Assembly: GCA_947473305.1 (NCBI GenBank)
Contig: CANJCB010000002.1
Location: forward strand, 183,204 to 247,203
Reading direction: 5' to 3'
From: Rhodospirillales bacterium
GTDB taxonomy: Bacteria; Pseudomonadota; Alphaproteobacteria; ATCC43930; CGMCC-115725
Length of the DNA stretch: 64,000 bases
Shown: positions 1 through 9,418 of the stretch, piece after piece
Numbering within the stretch: position 1 is the stretch's first letter
Layout of the letters: each line of letters starts with the position of its first letter
Made by a program: the position numbers and the translations under genes
The notes under the pieces: model-generated
The model's input: the letters and a program-made list of their open reading frames with translations, nothing else
Databases searched by the model: none
What the model was told of the DNA's origin: nothing

Positions 1-276
1 CCCGGGACCTCGCTCTTCCAGATCATCTTCGTGGCGGCCAATGTCACGGTGCTGCAATCCGTTGGCAACGGCACGGTCGATGCGGTCCTGGCGCTGGTGC
101 TGCTGCTCGGCGGGGTGATCGGCGCGCAGCTCGGCAGCCGCTTCGGCGCGAAGCTCCGGGGCGAGCAGCTCCGCCTGCTGCTGGCGCTGATGGTTCTCGC
201 GGTGGCGGCGAAACTCGCGGTCGATATGACGGTCCGGCCGGACGATCTTTTCACCGTGCTGACCGAGGGGGATTGA
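1..276 (+). CDS. TauE/SafE-family sulfite/anion exporter, C-terminal fragment
   Basis: The reading frame is open from base 1, so only the last 91 residues are present and the start lies left of the window. The visible part begins with a GTSLFQIIF segment typical of the last third of TauE/SafE permeases. It holds two hydrophobic spans, about residues 28-47 and 56-75, separated by a short basic loop, as in the terminal helices of the family. These inner-membrane proteins are thought to export sulfite, sulfoacetate or related anions. The stop overlaps the start of the next gene in TGATG, so the two are translationally coupled. The substrate cannot be told from this fragment. Confidence 0.8.
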   Translation, partial: PGTSLFQIIFVAANVTVLQSVGNGTVDAVLALVLLLGGVIGAQLGSRFGAKLRGEQLRLLLALMVLAVAAKLAVDMTVRPDDLFTVLTEGD

Positions 277-1013
277 TGGCGCGCCTCGCCTTCTTCCTCC
301 TGGTGCTGCTGGCGCCCCTGCGGGCGTCCTGGGCGGCCGATCCGCTGGTGGCGGACCTCACCAGCCATCTCATCGGCATCACCACCGGTTTCACGGGCAC
401 GAGCATGGTGCTCTTCGGGGCGACCGACGGCCCCGGTGATATCGTGGTCAGCGTCAGAGGGCCGGAACGCGACCTGGTGGTTCGCCGGAAGAGCCGGATT
501 GCCGGCGTCTGGGCGAACACGAGCCAGGCCACTTTTCCCAATACACCGAGCTTCTACAGCCTCGCCGCCACCCGCCCCCTCGATCAGATCGCGTCGCCTT
601 CGGTTCGCGCGCTGCATCAACTTGGGCTCGATAACATGCGGATCGCCGTGAAGGACAAGCTCCCCCCGGAAGAAGCGGCCGAGTTCCGCGCCGCGCTCAT
701 CCGCACGCAGCAGCGGGACGGGCTTTTCGGGCGGGACCCGGGCAAGGTCAATTTCCTGGGGGAGCGGCTCTTCCGCACGACCATCGGCTTTCCCTCGAAC
801 GTGCCGACCGGCACCTATCTGGTGGAGGTCTATCTGATCCGCGACGGCAATGTGGTGAGCGGACAGACCATCCCGCTCGACGTGTCGCAAGTGGGCGTCG
901 CGGCGGAAGTCTATGAATTCGCAACGCAACAGGCGCTGCTCTACGGGATCATTGCGGTGATCGCGGCGGCAATGGCAGGATGGCTCGCAAGCCTGCCGTT
1001 CCGGAGAGTGTGA
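276..1013 (+). CDS. TIGR02186-type membrane-anchored periplasmic protein
   Basis: This 245-residue protein starts at the ATG that overlaps the permease stop (TGATG); a TTG one codon upstream is less likely. Residues 1-20 form a signal peptide ending ASWA. A roughly 190-residue periplasmic part follows, and a hydrophobic C-terminal segment at about 218-240 ends in basic residues, which would anchor it in the inner membrane. This architecture and its place directly after a TauE/SafE permease match the alphaproteobacterial TIGR02186 family, whose biochemical role is unknown. I infer that it works with the permease, perhaps in sulfur-anion export. Confidence 0.75.
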   Translation: MARLAFFLLVLLAPLRASWAADPLVADLTSHLIGITTGFTGTSMVLFGATDGPGDIVVSVRGPERDLVVRRKSRIAGVWANTSQATFPNTPSFYSLAATRPLDQIASPSVRALHQLGLDNMRIAVKDKLPPEEAAEFRAALIRTQQRDGLFGRDPGKVNFLGERLFRTTIGFPSNVPTGTYLVEVYLIRDGNVVSGQTIPLDVSQVGVAAEVYEFATQQALLYGIIAVIAAAMAGWLASLPFRRV

Positions 1014-1021
1014 GAAGGCCG

Positions 1022-1519
1022 ATGAACGATCCGCAGACCGAAACCGCCCCGTCCACGGCCCAGCGTATTTTCCTGGTGGTCGTCGACGACACGGAGGAGA
1101 TGCGCGTGGCGCTCCACTACGCTGCGCGCCGGGCAAACCATACGGGCGGCAAGGTGGCGCTCCTCTATGTGATCGAGCCGGCCGACATGCAGCATTGGGC
1201 GTCGATCGAGACCCTGATGCGCGAGGAGCGCCGCGAAGAGGCGGAGGAGCTTCTCCAGAAGCTTTCGTCCGAGACCGCCGATATCGCGGGCTCGCTCCCT
1301 ATCGTCTATATCCGCGAGGGCCGCCGGAGCGACGAGCTTCTGTCGCTCATCGACGAGGAGCGGACGATCTCGATCCTGGTGCTGGCGGCGGGCACCGATC
1401 CCGACGGGCCGGGTCCGCTCATCACGACCCTGGTGGGCAAGCATGTGGGGAAACTTCGCGTTCCCATCACGGTGGTCCCCGGGACCCTCACCGACGAACA
1501 GCTCGACGCGTTGAGCTAA
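1022..1519 (+). CDS. Universal stress protein (UspA family)
   Basis: The 165-residue protein has a single Usp fold: an N-terminal strand (RIFLVVVDD), an alpha helix rich in Ala and Arg, and a C-terminal nucleotide-site loop with spaced glycines (AAGTDPDGPG) before the closing strand RVPITVVPG. The start is the ATG at 1022, preceded by an AGAAGG ribosome-binding site; an upstream in-frame start would lie inside the previous gene. It follows that gene by 8 bases and probably belongs to the same transcript. Its stop overlaps the convergent cyclase gene by four bases. The specific stress it answers to cannot be told. Confidence 0.85.
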   Translation: MNDPQTETAPSTAQRIFLVVVDDTEEMRVALHYAARRANHTGGKVALLYVIEPADMQHWASIETLMREERREEAEELLQKLSSETADIAGSLPIVYIREGRRSDELLSLIDEERTISILVLAAGTDPDGPGPLITTLVGKHVGKLRVPITVVPGTLTDEQLDALS

Positions 1520-2730
1520 AGTTCCTGCGACGGGTCCTCGTGGGGCGGCAGGCCGAAGACCTCCTGCTGCGCGGCAAGCCCGCGCAAGCTATGGGTGCCG
1601 ATCGACACGGCCGGAATCCTCGAAGCCTCGGCGAAGGCCGACGAGAAGAGGACCGATCGCTCATATTCCCGGCACAGGCCCTGCAGCCGGCTGACCAGAT
1701 TGACCGACGGCCCGATCACCGTGAAATCGAGCCGATGGGGCGAGCCGATATTGCCATAGACCACCTGCCCCACATGCAGCGTGATCCCGATGCGCAGCCG
1801 GGGCTCGCTGGGGTCATCGGCATGCTTCCGGTTGACTTCCGCGACATTCGCCAGCGCCGACTTTGCCGCCGCCAGGGCGGCGAGGCAGGCGGGATGCGCG
1901 CCGCCCGCATGGACCGGGAAGATGGCGAGCAAGCCGTCGCCCATCAGCTTCAGCACCTGGCCGTCGTAATCCTCGACCGGTTCGATCACCGCCTGGAAAT
2001 AGTCGTCGAGCAGGGTGATCATGCGATCGGGCGGCAGATGTTCGGAATGCTGGGTGAAGCTGCGCATATCGGAGAAGAGCACGGCCGCCTCGATGGTCTG
2101 GCCGATGCCGCGCTTGATCTCGCCCCGCAAAACCCGCATCGCGACATCACTGCCCAGATAGACCGAGAGCAGCGTCTGGGCGATGAAATGCGCGACCCTG
2201 ACCTCCATGGCCAATGCGAGATAGGGCAGCAGGGTATCGATGAAGGAAAAATCTTCGGCGCTGAAGCCGCCGGGCCGGTCGGTCGCCCAGGTCACGGAAT
2301 TGCCGGTGCCGTCGCTGAAGGGCATGCGCAGCGCGAGATAATCCGTGGCGCCCTCGGCCTTCAGGTCCTGGAGGATCGGGAAGTCCATCGCCACATGGGG
2401 GTCTTCCAGATGCCGGCGAAGCCGCTCCATCCCGCCATGAATCCAAAAGATCGGGCTCGACGTATAGCCGGCGTCGCGCTCCACCCCATGCAGTCGGCGG
2501 ATGATCTCGGCGCCTTTGCCCCGCTGCCAGAGGATGGTCACCGCCAGGATTTCGGGATGAATGGTGCGGATGTGCAGGGTTAGCCGCGAAATGCCCAGGC
2601 CGGCCGCGGCAATCCGCTCAGCGAGCTTCTCCACCACCACCGCGGGATCGACGATCGCCGGGGCTTCCCGGGCGAGCCAGTCCGTGATTGGATCTATCCT
2701 CTGATCGTGCAAGGCCCCTCCATCATCCAT
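1516..2730 (-). CDS. Class III adenylate/guanylate cyclase, soluble
   Basis: The 404-residue protein lacks membrane spans. An N-terminal half of about 210 residues looks like an unassigned sensor or dimerisation region, followed by a class III cyclase domain at about 215-385. The metal-binding aspartates are present (Asp221 in FSDMRSFT, Asp265 in MGDGLLAIF), as are the purine-site Lys261 and the transition-state Asn344 and Arg348 in NLVSRL. The usual GDAVN motif reads GPSVN, a variant in the substrate loop. It should make cyclic nucleotide, probably cAMP. The ATG at 2730 is preferred to a TTG nine codons upstream. A second cyclase lies at 54110-56131. Confidence 0.85.
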   Translation of the reverse strand: MDDGGALHDQRIDPITDWLAREAPAIVDPAVVVEKLAERIAAAGLGISRLTLHIRTIHPEILAVTILWQRGKGAEIIRRLHGVERDAGYTSSPIFWIHGGMERLRRHLEDPHVAMDFPILQDLKAEGATDYLALRMPFSDGTGNSVTWATDRPGGFSAEDFSFIDTLLPYLALAMEVRVAHFIAQTLLSVYLGSDVAMRVLRGEIKRGIGQTIEAAVLFSDMRSFTQHSEHLPPDRMITLLDDYFQAVIEPVEDYDGQVLKLMGDGLLAIFPVHAGGAHPACLAALAAAKSALANVAEVNRKHADDPSEPRLRIGITLHVGQVVYGNIGSPHRLDFTVIGPSVNLVSRLQGLCREYERSVLFSSAFAEASRIPAVSIGTHSLRGLAAQQEVFGLPPHEDPSQEL

Positions 2731-2785
2731 TGAGACAGAGCACCCCTGCAGGCGCAAGGCCCGAAAGCCCTATCTCCCGCACGGC

Positions 2786-2814
2786 TTGACATGATAGAGC
2801 AAGACCCCAATCTA
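2786..2814 (+). promoter_or_regulatory. Probable sigma-70-type promoter of the Nfu gene
   Basis: A perfect TTGACA hexamer at 2786-2791 is followed after 17 bases by AATCTA at 2809-2814, a weak -10 element, about 25 bases before the Nfu start codon. It lies in the intergenic region diverging from the cyclase gene. The -35 is convincing; the -10 is a guess from spacing. Confidence 0.5.
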
Positions 2815-2837
2815 GGGCCTGTCCGCAGGAGATGCGC

Positions 2838-3383
2838 ATGTTCATTCAGACCGAACCGACCCCGAACCCCGCTACGCTGAAGTTCCTTCCGGGACGCACC
2901 GTGATGGAAGCGGGGACGCGCAACTTCGTGGATGCCGCGGCCGCCGAGAACTCGCCCCTCGGGCAGAGCCTCTTCGCGCTCGACGGCGTGACCGGCGTTT
3001 TCCTGGGCCAAGACTTCGTGACCGTCAGCAAGCGCGACGATATCGACTGGTACCAGATGAAGCCCCTGGTGCTCGGCGCGATCATGGAGCATTTCACGGC
3101 CGGACGCGCCGTGGTGCTCGACGAGCAGAAGGCCGAAGGCGCCAACGAGGAGGACAGCGAGATCGTTGTTCAAATCAAGGAACTGCTGGAGACCCGGGTT
3201 CGTCCCGCGGTTGCCCAGGACGGCGGCGACATCGTCTTCCACAGCTTCGACGACGGGGTTGTCTATCTTCACATGCAGGGCTCCTGCTCGGGTTGCCCCA
3301 GCTCGACCGCCACCTTGAAGGCCGGCATCGAGAACATGCTGAAGCATTATGTGCCCGAGGTGCAGGAAGTCCGCGCCCTCTGA
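2838..3383 (+). CDS. NifU-like iron-sulfur carrier (Nfu family)
   Basis: This 181-residue protein has the Nfu N-terminal domain (about 1-85, starting MFIQTEPTPNPATLKF) and a C-terminal NifU domain (about 105-180) with the cluster-binding pair Cys150-x-x-Cys153 in GSCSGCPSS. It should carry and deliver Fe-S clusters to apoproteins in the cytosol. An ATG lies at 2832 directly against the ribosome-binding site GCAGGAG, but the ATG at 2838 has correct spacing and gives the N-terminus usual in the family. It converges with the dipeptidase gene 21 bases downstream. Confidence 0.93.
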   Translation: MFIQTEPTPNPATLKFLPGRTVMEAGTRNFVDAAAAENSPLGQSLFALDGVTGVFLGQDFVTVSKRDDIDWYQMKPLVLGAIMEHFTAGRAVVLDEQKAEGANEEDSEIVVQIKELLETRVRPAVAQDGGDIVFHSFDDGVVYLHMQGSCSGCPSSTATLKAGIENMLKHYVPEVQEVRAL

Positions 3384-3404
3384 GAGGCCGTGAGCTGCCG
3401 CGCC

Positions 3405-3956
3405 TTACATCATGGGGCGCGGCAGGATGCTGTCGCTGAGCAAGGGATAGCGGCGGGCGTCGAACAATTGATAATGCCACCATTCCTTACTGTAGAAGTC
3501 CCAGCCCGCGGCGCTCATGAGCCCCAGCAGGACCAGCCTGTTTTTTTGCGCCGTCGCGGGGATCTCGGTATTGGCGTGATGCGACAGGGGCGTGAAGGCG
3601 TCGAAGCCCGTGCCCATGTCGAGTTCGCTCCCGCTGCCGTCCAGCAGGGTGAGATCGACCGCCGCCCCACGCGAATGTGGCGATCCCCGGCGCGGATCCG
3701 CCAGAAAATCGGGATCCGGCCGCGCTTCCCAGAGTTTCCACTGCGCTTCGGCCGGCCGGAAGGCGTCGAAGATCTTCAGGCGCAAGCCGAGCGGCCGGGC
3801 AAGCTCGATTGCCCGCTCCAGCTTTTGCAGGGCGTCCTTATGGAGATAGCACCCCGGCCTGGAATAGACCGGCCGTCCGGTGATATTGCGCTCCGTCGCA
3901 TAGGCGATATCGAGGACCACGCCATGGCTCGCCTCGGTGATTTCCATGAGATCCAT
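3405..3956 (-). CDS. D-alanyl-D-alanine dipeptidase (VanX/DdpX family)
   Basis: The 183-residue product has the complete zinc and catalytic set of VanX-type peptidases: His94 and Asp101 in SPHSRGAAVD, and Glu158 and His161 in KEWWHY, plus Arg67 in FDAFRP, which positions the substrate. It should cleave D-Ala-D-Ala dipeptides, in Gram-negatives usually for peptidoglycan turnover rather than resistance. I see no signal peptide. The ATG at 3956 has an AGGAAG site six bases upstream; a longer frame reaching 4088 overlaps the start of tsaB and is unlikely. There is no vanHA-like neighbourhood. Confidence 0.88.
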   Translation of the reverse strand: MDLMEITEASHGVVLDIAYATERNITGRPVYSRPGCYLHKDALQKLERAIELARPLGLRLKIFDAFRPAEAQWKLWEARPDPDFLADPRRGSPHSRGAAVDLTLLDGSGSELDMGTGFDAFTPLSHHANTEIPATAQKNRLVLLGLMSAAGWDFYSKEWWHYQLFDARRYPLLSDSILPRPMM

Positions 3957-4000
3957 GATCGTCTTCCTAGCATGACCGCTCTCGGCCGCAAGCCGGTAAA

Positions 4001-4678
4001 ATGGAGGATCTGCTGAAGGTCCTGGCTTTCGATACCTCGGGGGCCGGCTGCTCGGCAGCGGTGCTGGTCGAGGGAAGGCTCCTCGCACATCGGGCCGAGA
4101 TCCTGGGACGGGGCCATGCCGAACGGATCATGCCGATGATCCGGGAGGTCATGGAGGAAGCCGGTGTTGAGCCGCGAAGCCTCGATCTCCTGGGCGTGAC
4201 GACGGGTCCCGGCGCTTTCACGGGCCTGCGCATCGGCCTCGCGGCGGCACGCGGGTTGGCGCTGGCGATCGGCGCGCCGGCCCTCGGCATCACGAGCTTC
4301 GATGCTCTCGCCACGGAGGTGCCGGAGGAGGCCCGTTCCGGTCGTCTCCTCGTGGTCGCCATCGACAGCAAGCGCGACGCCCCTTTCCTTGCCGTTTATG
4401 GGAAAAAAGGGGAGATGACGGGGACCGCCTCCCCGGTTATGCCGGCGGATTGGGAGATCTGGTTGCCGGAAGGCCCTCTCCTCCTCGTGGGAGATGCGGC
4501 GGCGCGGCTCGCGCAAGCGCTGCCCGGTCGCGATATCCTTGTGGCCCCGCCCCGCCTGCCCGATGCCGCCGCCGTCGCGAGACTTGCGGAGGCGGCCTTC
4601 CGGCGGGGCGAGCGTCCCGCGGCGCGACCCCTTTATCTCAGGGCGCCGGATACGACGCTGTCCCGGAGCCAGCCGTGA
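4001..4678 (+). CDS. tsaB: tRNA threonylcarbamoyladenosine biosynthesis protein TsaB
   Basis: The 225-residue protein begins with the ASKHA-fold strand VLAFDTSGAGCS and has the characteristic GVTTGPGAFTGLRIGL segment at about 66-81, both diagnostic of TsaB (YeaZ). TsaB is the dimerisation partner of TsaD in making the t6A modification at position 37 of ANN-decoding tRNAs. The gene ends in a GTGA overlap with rimI, a common alphaproteobacterial pairing. It diverges from the dipeptidase gene with 44 bases between starts. Confidence 0.92.
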   Translation: MEDLLKVLAFDTSGAGCSAAVLVEGRLLAHRAEILGRGHAERIMPMIREVMEEAGVEPRSLDLLGVTTGPGAFTGLRIGLAAARGLALAIGAPALGITSFDALATEVPEEARSGRLLVVAIDSKRDAPFLAVYGKKGEMTGTASPVMPADWEIWLPEGPLLLVGDAAARLAQALPGRDILVAPPRLPDAAAVARLAEAAFRRGERPAARPLYLRAPDTTLSRSQP

Positions 4679-5160
4679 TCCCGGTGCGCCTTCAGCCGAT
4701 CGGACCTGCCGATCTCGATCGGATCGCCGCCCTCCATGCCAAATGCTTTCCCGGCGAAAGCTGGGACCGGCAGGCGCTCGGCGAAGTGATGGCGATGCCC
4801 GGCGCCGGCGCCTGGCAGGCGGTGTCGGCCGCGCGCGGCAGGATCGGCGAGACGATGGGCTTCGTCTTCGATACGGCGATCGCCGGCCAAGGCGAAATCC
4901 TCACCATCGGCATCGCGCCGCTCGCCCGCCGCCAGGGGATAGCGCGCGTCCTGCTCGAAAATCTCTTCGAGCGGCACAGGAAGATGAAGGTCGCCGCGAT
5001 CACCCTGGAGGTCGCGCAGGACAATATCGCGGCCCAGCGCCTTTACGAATCCGAGGGTTTCCAGATCGCGGGACGCCGCCCCGCCTATTACCGCAGAAGC
5101 GGGGGCGCGTCGGTCGACGCCTGGATCCTTCGCCGCATGCTGGTCGAGGAGCGGAGCTGA
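4675..5160 (+). CDS. rimI: Ribosomal protein S18-alanine N-acetyltransferase RimI (GNAT)
   Basis: A 161-residue GNAT protein starting at the GTG that overlaps the tsaB stop (GTGA). The acetyl-CoA pyrophosphate loop is RRQGIARVLL at about 84-93, following the strand EILTIGIAPLA. The C-terminal NIAAQRLYESEGF motif is typical of RimI, which acetylates the N-terminus of ribosomal protein S18. The tsaB-rimI order supports the assignment; other GNAT substrates cannot be excluded. Confidence 0.88.
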   Translation: MIPVRLQPIGPADLDRIAALHAKCFPGESWDRQALGEVMAMPGAGAWQAVSAARGRIGETMGFVFDTAIAGQGEILTIGIAPLARRQGIARVLLENLFERHRKMKVAAITLEVAQDNIAAQRLYESEGFQIAGRRPAYYRRSGGASVDAWILRRMLVEERS

Positions 5161-5293
5161 TCAGGGGCCCGGCCTCAGTAGAACTACATCGAGTACATGG
5201 GGATTCAACTAGTTTCCGGCGCGAGGGCCAGGTCAATGCCCTTCTGTCACTTGAGCCGGAGTGTTCGACAAATTATTTGTAGTTTTCATTCCA

Positions 5294-5309
5294 GTTCGCA
5301 ATTGCGAAC
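5294..5309. promoter_or_regulatory. 16-bp perfect palindrome upstream of mucR, possible operator
   Basis: GTTCGCAATTGCGAAC is a perfect palindrome in the 200-base AT-richer region between rimI and mucR. It overlaps the likely -35 element of the mucR promoter, which fits an operator. MucR proteins commonly repress their own genes but bind degenerate AT-rich sites, so the bound protein is unknown. The rest of 5161-5362 shows no gene. Confidence 0.45.
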
Positions 5310-5330
5310 ATCCGGAAAGATACTTATATC
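5302..5330 (+). promoter_or_regulatory. Probable mucR promoter
   Basis: TTGCGA at 5302-5307 and TATATC at 5325-5330 are separated by 17 bases and lie 33 bases before the mucR start. The spacing is ideal and the -10 matches four of six positions. The -35 falls inside the 16-bp palindrome at 5294-5309. Confidence 0.45.
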
Positions 5331-5362
5331 AGCTGCCACGCATTCAACGGGAATATGGGCAC

Positions 5363-5782
5363 ATGACCGACAACTCCAATTTCACCGATCTCTTGGCGCT
5401 TACTTCCGAAATCGTCGCCGCTCATGTGTCCAATAATACCGTCACCGTGACCGAGCTGCCCCAGCTGATCAGCCAGGTCTACCGGTCCTTGGCGACGATC
5501 GGCTCCGGCCCGGTCGTGGCCGCGGTCGAGCGGCCGCAACCCGCTGTGAGCATCAAGAAGTCCGTGTTCCCCGACTATCTCATCTGTCTTGAGGACGGCA
5601 AGAAGCTCAAGATGCTGAAGCGGCATCTGAAGACCGCCTACGACCTGACGCCCAAGCAATATCGCGAGCGCTGGGAACTGCCGTCGGATTATCCCATGGT
5701 CGCGCCGAATTATGCGCGCCAACGCAGCCGGCTCGCCAAGGAGATCGGACTCGGCACCCGGTCGCGCAAGGCTGGCGCCTGA
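5363..5782 (+). CDS. mucR: MucR/Ros-family transcriptional regulator with altered zinc ligands
   Basis: The 139-residue protein has the MucR layout: an N-terminal oligomerisation region (about 1-60) and a C-terminal DNA-binding domain with CLEDGKKLKMLKRHL, the TPKQYRERW helix, and the family hallmark YPMVAPNYA. In the zinc-binding positions I see Cys75, Asp78, His88 and Tyr93, where Ros has Cys, Cys, His, His, so metal binding may be weak or absent. MucR proteins act as H-NS-like silencers of surface polysaccharide, motility and cell-cycle genes. The ATG at 5363 gives the usual N-terminus. It is monocistronic, with fur starting 57 bases downstream. Confidence 0.9.
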   Translation: MTDNSNFTDLLALTSEIVAAHVSNNTVTVTELPQLISQVYRSLATIGSGPVVAAVERPQPAVSIKKSVFPDYLICLEDGKKLKMLKRHLKTAYDLTPKQYRERWELPSDYPMVAPNYARQRSRLAKEIGLGTRSRKAGA

Positions 5783-5839
5783 TCGGGCTTTTGCCGAGAC
5801 CATCGCCAAAGCGGTAGGAATTCCGCCTGGCTTTGGTCT

Positions 5840-6304
5840 ATGATGCCGCCCATGCCGAGCAACGATACAGTGGCCCTGCCTTCCCGCCTCGAGCAGCTTT
5901 GTATTGACAAGGGACTGAAGATGACCGAACAGCGGCGCATCATCGCGCGCGTTCTGTCGGATTCCGCCGATCATCCGGATGTGGAGCGGGTCTATCGCCG
6001 CGCCACCGAGATCGATCCCAAGATCAGCATCGCCACGGTCTATCGGACCGTCCGCCTCTTCGAGGAGGCGAGCATCCTGACCCGGCACGATTTCGGCGAT
6101 GGGCGCGCGCGCTACGAAGAGGTCACGAGCGACCATCACGATCACCTGATAGACGTGAAGTCGGGGCGGGTGATCGAGTTCCACAACGACGAGATCGAAA
6201 AACTGCAACGTGTCATCTCTAAGAATCTGGGCTACGAGCTGATCGGCCATCGCCTGGAGCTCTATGCCGTGCCGCTCGACAGCGGCACGCGCCGCCGGAA
6301 GTAA
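5840..6304 (+). CDS. fur: Ferric uptake regulator family protein (Fur/Mur type)
   Basis: This 154-residue protein has the Fur winged helix (about 15-90; recognition helix in KISIATVYRTVRLF) and the dimerisation domain with the metal motif HHDH at 99-102 and ligand-rich FHNDEIEKL. There are no CxxC pairs for a structural zinc, as in many alphaproteobacterial Fur/Mur proteins that answer to iron or manganese. It differs from the Irr-type protein at 28991, which has HHH instead. Several ATG codons near the start (5840, 5843, 5852) make the exact N-terminus uncertain. It leads into the olsB-lnt run. Confidence 0.88.
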   Translation: MMPPMPSNDTVALPSRLEQLCIDKGLKMTEQRRIIARVLSDSADHPDVERVYRRATEIDPKISIATVYRTVRLFEEASILTRHDFGDGRARYEEVTSDHHDHLIDVKSGRVIEFHNDEIEKLQRVISKNLGYELIGHRLELYAVPLDSGTRRRK

Positions 6305-6364
6305 GGCTCGCCCGCTTCCCTTGACGATGGGTGAGCGAGGCCGCTCCTGGCCGATTTGGAGGTT

Positions 6365-7207
6365 GTGATCGAGTCGCAGTCTGTGGTGACGGGGCTGGCC
6401 GAAGGGGCATCCTCGGTCGTGGACATAAGGTCGAACGCGCTTCAGGTGCGGCTCGCCCAGACGGAGGCCGATATCGATGCGGCCCAGGCGCTCCGTTATC
6501 GCGTCTTTTATGAAGAAATGGGCGCGCAACCCAGTGCGGAGATGGCGGCGCGAAAGCGCGACTTCGACCCTTTCGACGCGCTTTGCGATCATCTCCTGGT
6601 CATCGACCATTCCCGGGGAGAGGCCGCCGCTTCGGTGGTCGGCACCTATCGGCTGATCCGCCGCCCCGCCGCGGAAAAATTCGGCCGCTTCTATTCGGCC
6701 GCTGAATACGACATCTCCGCGATCGCTGCCTATCCGGGAGAGATCCTGGAACTGGGCCGGTCCTGCGTCGATGTCGCGGCGCGCACCCGCTCGACCATGC
6801 AGCTTCTGTGGCGCGGCATCGCCGCCTATGTCTTCCACTACGACATCGGCTTGATGTTCGGTTGCGCCAGCTTGGCGGGCACCGATCCCGACGCCATCGC
6901 CCTGCCGCTTTCCTATCTTTACTACCATCACCTGGCGCCGCCGGCCCTGCGGCCCCGCGCGATGCCGGAGCGCTATACGGACATGCGGCGGCTTGCGCCC
7001 GAGGCGATCGATGCGCCCCGCGCGCTCGGCGAGTTGCCGCCCCTGCTCAAGGGGTATCTGAGGCTTGGCGGATTCGTGGGCGACGGTGCGGTGATCGACC
7101 GGCAGTTCAATACCACCGACGTCTGCATCGTCGTGAAGACCGATCTGGTGACGGAAAAATACTATCGGCACTATGAGCGGCAGGCGAAGGATACAAACGC
7201 GGCCTGA
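6365..7207 (+). CDS. olsB: L-ornithine N-alpha-acyltransferase OlsB
   Basis: A protein of about 280 residues of the GNAT-like family that acylates ornithine with a 3-hydroxyacyl group from ACP, the first step of ornithine lipid synthesis. Landmarks are the ALRYRVFYEEMGA segment near the N-terminus, FDALCDHLLV, a VGTYRLI strand, the ELGRSCV motif, and a LSYLYYHH segment followed by RYTDMRRL. The start is uncertain: a GGAGG site at 6358-6362 sits too close to the GTG at 6365 and after the TTG at 6356; GTG codons at 6383 and 6386 are alternatives. It ends in TGATG overlap with olsA. Confidence 0.85.
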   Translation: MIESQSVVTGLAEGASSVVDIRSNALQVRLAQTEADIDAAQALRYRVFYEEMGAQPSAEMAARKRDFDPFDALCDHLLVIDHSRGEAAASVVGTYRLIRRPAAEKFGRFYSAAEYDISAIAAYPGEILELGRSCVDVAARTRSTMQLLWRGIAAYVFHYDIGLMFGCASLAGTDPDAIALPLSYLYYHHLAPPALRPRAMPERYTDMRRLAPEAIDAPRALGELPPLLKGYLRLGGFVGDGAVIDRQFNTTDVCIVVKTDLVTEKYYRHYERQAKDTNAA

Positions 7208-8070
7208 TGGGCGCCTTTCTTCTGCGGGTCGTCCGCATCCTCCTTTATCTGGGCGTCACTTTTCCGCTGATGCCGGCGCAGGCGCTTGCGCTCCGCTTCC
7301 ATCCGTCGCTGGGCGACAGACTTCCCCGGGCCTATCATCGGATCTGCTGCCGCATCCTGGGCTTTCGCCTGGAGGTGTTTGGAACCCCGAGCGACAGGAA
7401 GCCGACCCTTTTCGTCGGCAATCACATCTCCTATCTCGACATCCTCGTTTTCGGCGCCGTGGTGCCCGCCTCCTTCGTTGCGAAGGCCGAGGTACGCGGC
7501 TGGCCGCTTTTCGGATGGCTGGCGCGTCTTCAGAAAACCGTCTTCGTCGATCGCCAGGTGCGGAGCACCCATAAGCAGCGCGACGCCATCGCCGAGCGCC
7601 TGGCGGAAGGCGGCAGCCTCATTCTTTTCCCCGAAGGGACCAGCGGCGACGGCAACCGGGTCCTACCCTTCAAGAGTTCGCTCTTCAGCGTCGCCGCCTT
7701 CGAGGACGCGCAGGGTCCCTTGACGGTCCAGCCGGTCTCCGTTGCCTATGTGAAGCTCGACGGCATGCCCATGGGGCGCGGTTTCCGGCCGTTTTTCGCC
7801 TGGTATGGCGACATGGAGATGGCCCCCCATCTCTGGACCGTGCTAGGACTGGGATCGGCGACCATCCGCGTGGAGTTCCATGCCCCGGTAACCTTGGCGG
7901 AGTTCCGAAGCCGGAAGGCGCTCGCCCAGCATTGCGAGACGGTGATTGCCCAGGGCGTCGCCGCCGCGCTCTCCGGCCGGCGGCCGGCGGAAAGCGTCGC
8001 CGATCCGGCCCCGCCGATCCCGGCGGCCGGGGAACCGGTAAGCGCGCCCGAGGCGGCCTCTCTTTCGTGA
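7207..8070 (+). CDS. olsA: 1-acyl-sn-glycerol-3-phosphate / lyso-ornithine lipid acyltransferase
   Basis: The 287-residue protein has the PlsC acyltransferase signature: a hydrophobic N-terminus, the catalytic HX4D motif (His73-Asp78 in NHISYLD), and the substrate motif [10 protein letters not shown] at about 141-150. Directly after olsB and coupled to it by TGATG, it is most likely OlsA, which adds the second, ester-linked acyl chain to lyso-ornithine lipid. PlsC-type proteins can also make phosphatidic acid, so dual use is possible. The last 25 residues are Pro/Ala-rich and probably disordered. Confidence 0.85.
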   Translation: MGAFLLRVVRILLYLGVTFPLMPAQALALRFHPSLGDRLPRAYHRICCRILGFRLEVFGTPSDRKPTLFVGNHISYLDILVFGAVVPASFVAKAEVRGWPLFGWLARLQKTVFVDRQVRSTHKQRDAIAERLAEGGSLILFPEGTSGDGNRVLPFKSSLFSVAAFEDAQGPLTVQPVSVAYVKLDGMPMGRGFRPFFAWYGDMEMAPHLWTVLGLGSATIRVEFHAPVTLAEFRSRKALAQHCETVIAQGVAAALSGRRPAESVADPAPPIPAAGEPVSAPEAASLS

Positions 8071-8083
8071 CAGGATAAAGCGT

Positions 8084-9414
<1,331 letters not shown>

Positions 9415-9418
<4 letters not shown>

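Noticed and set aside
3405..3956. Vancomycin-resistance locus suggested by a VanX-like enzyme
   Set aside because: There are no vanH, vanA or vanRS neighbours; VanX homologues are common in Gram-negatives with other roles.
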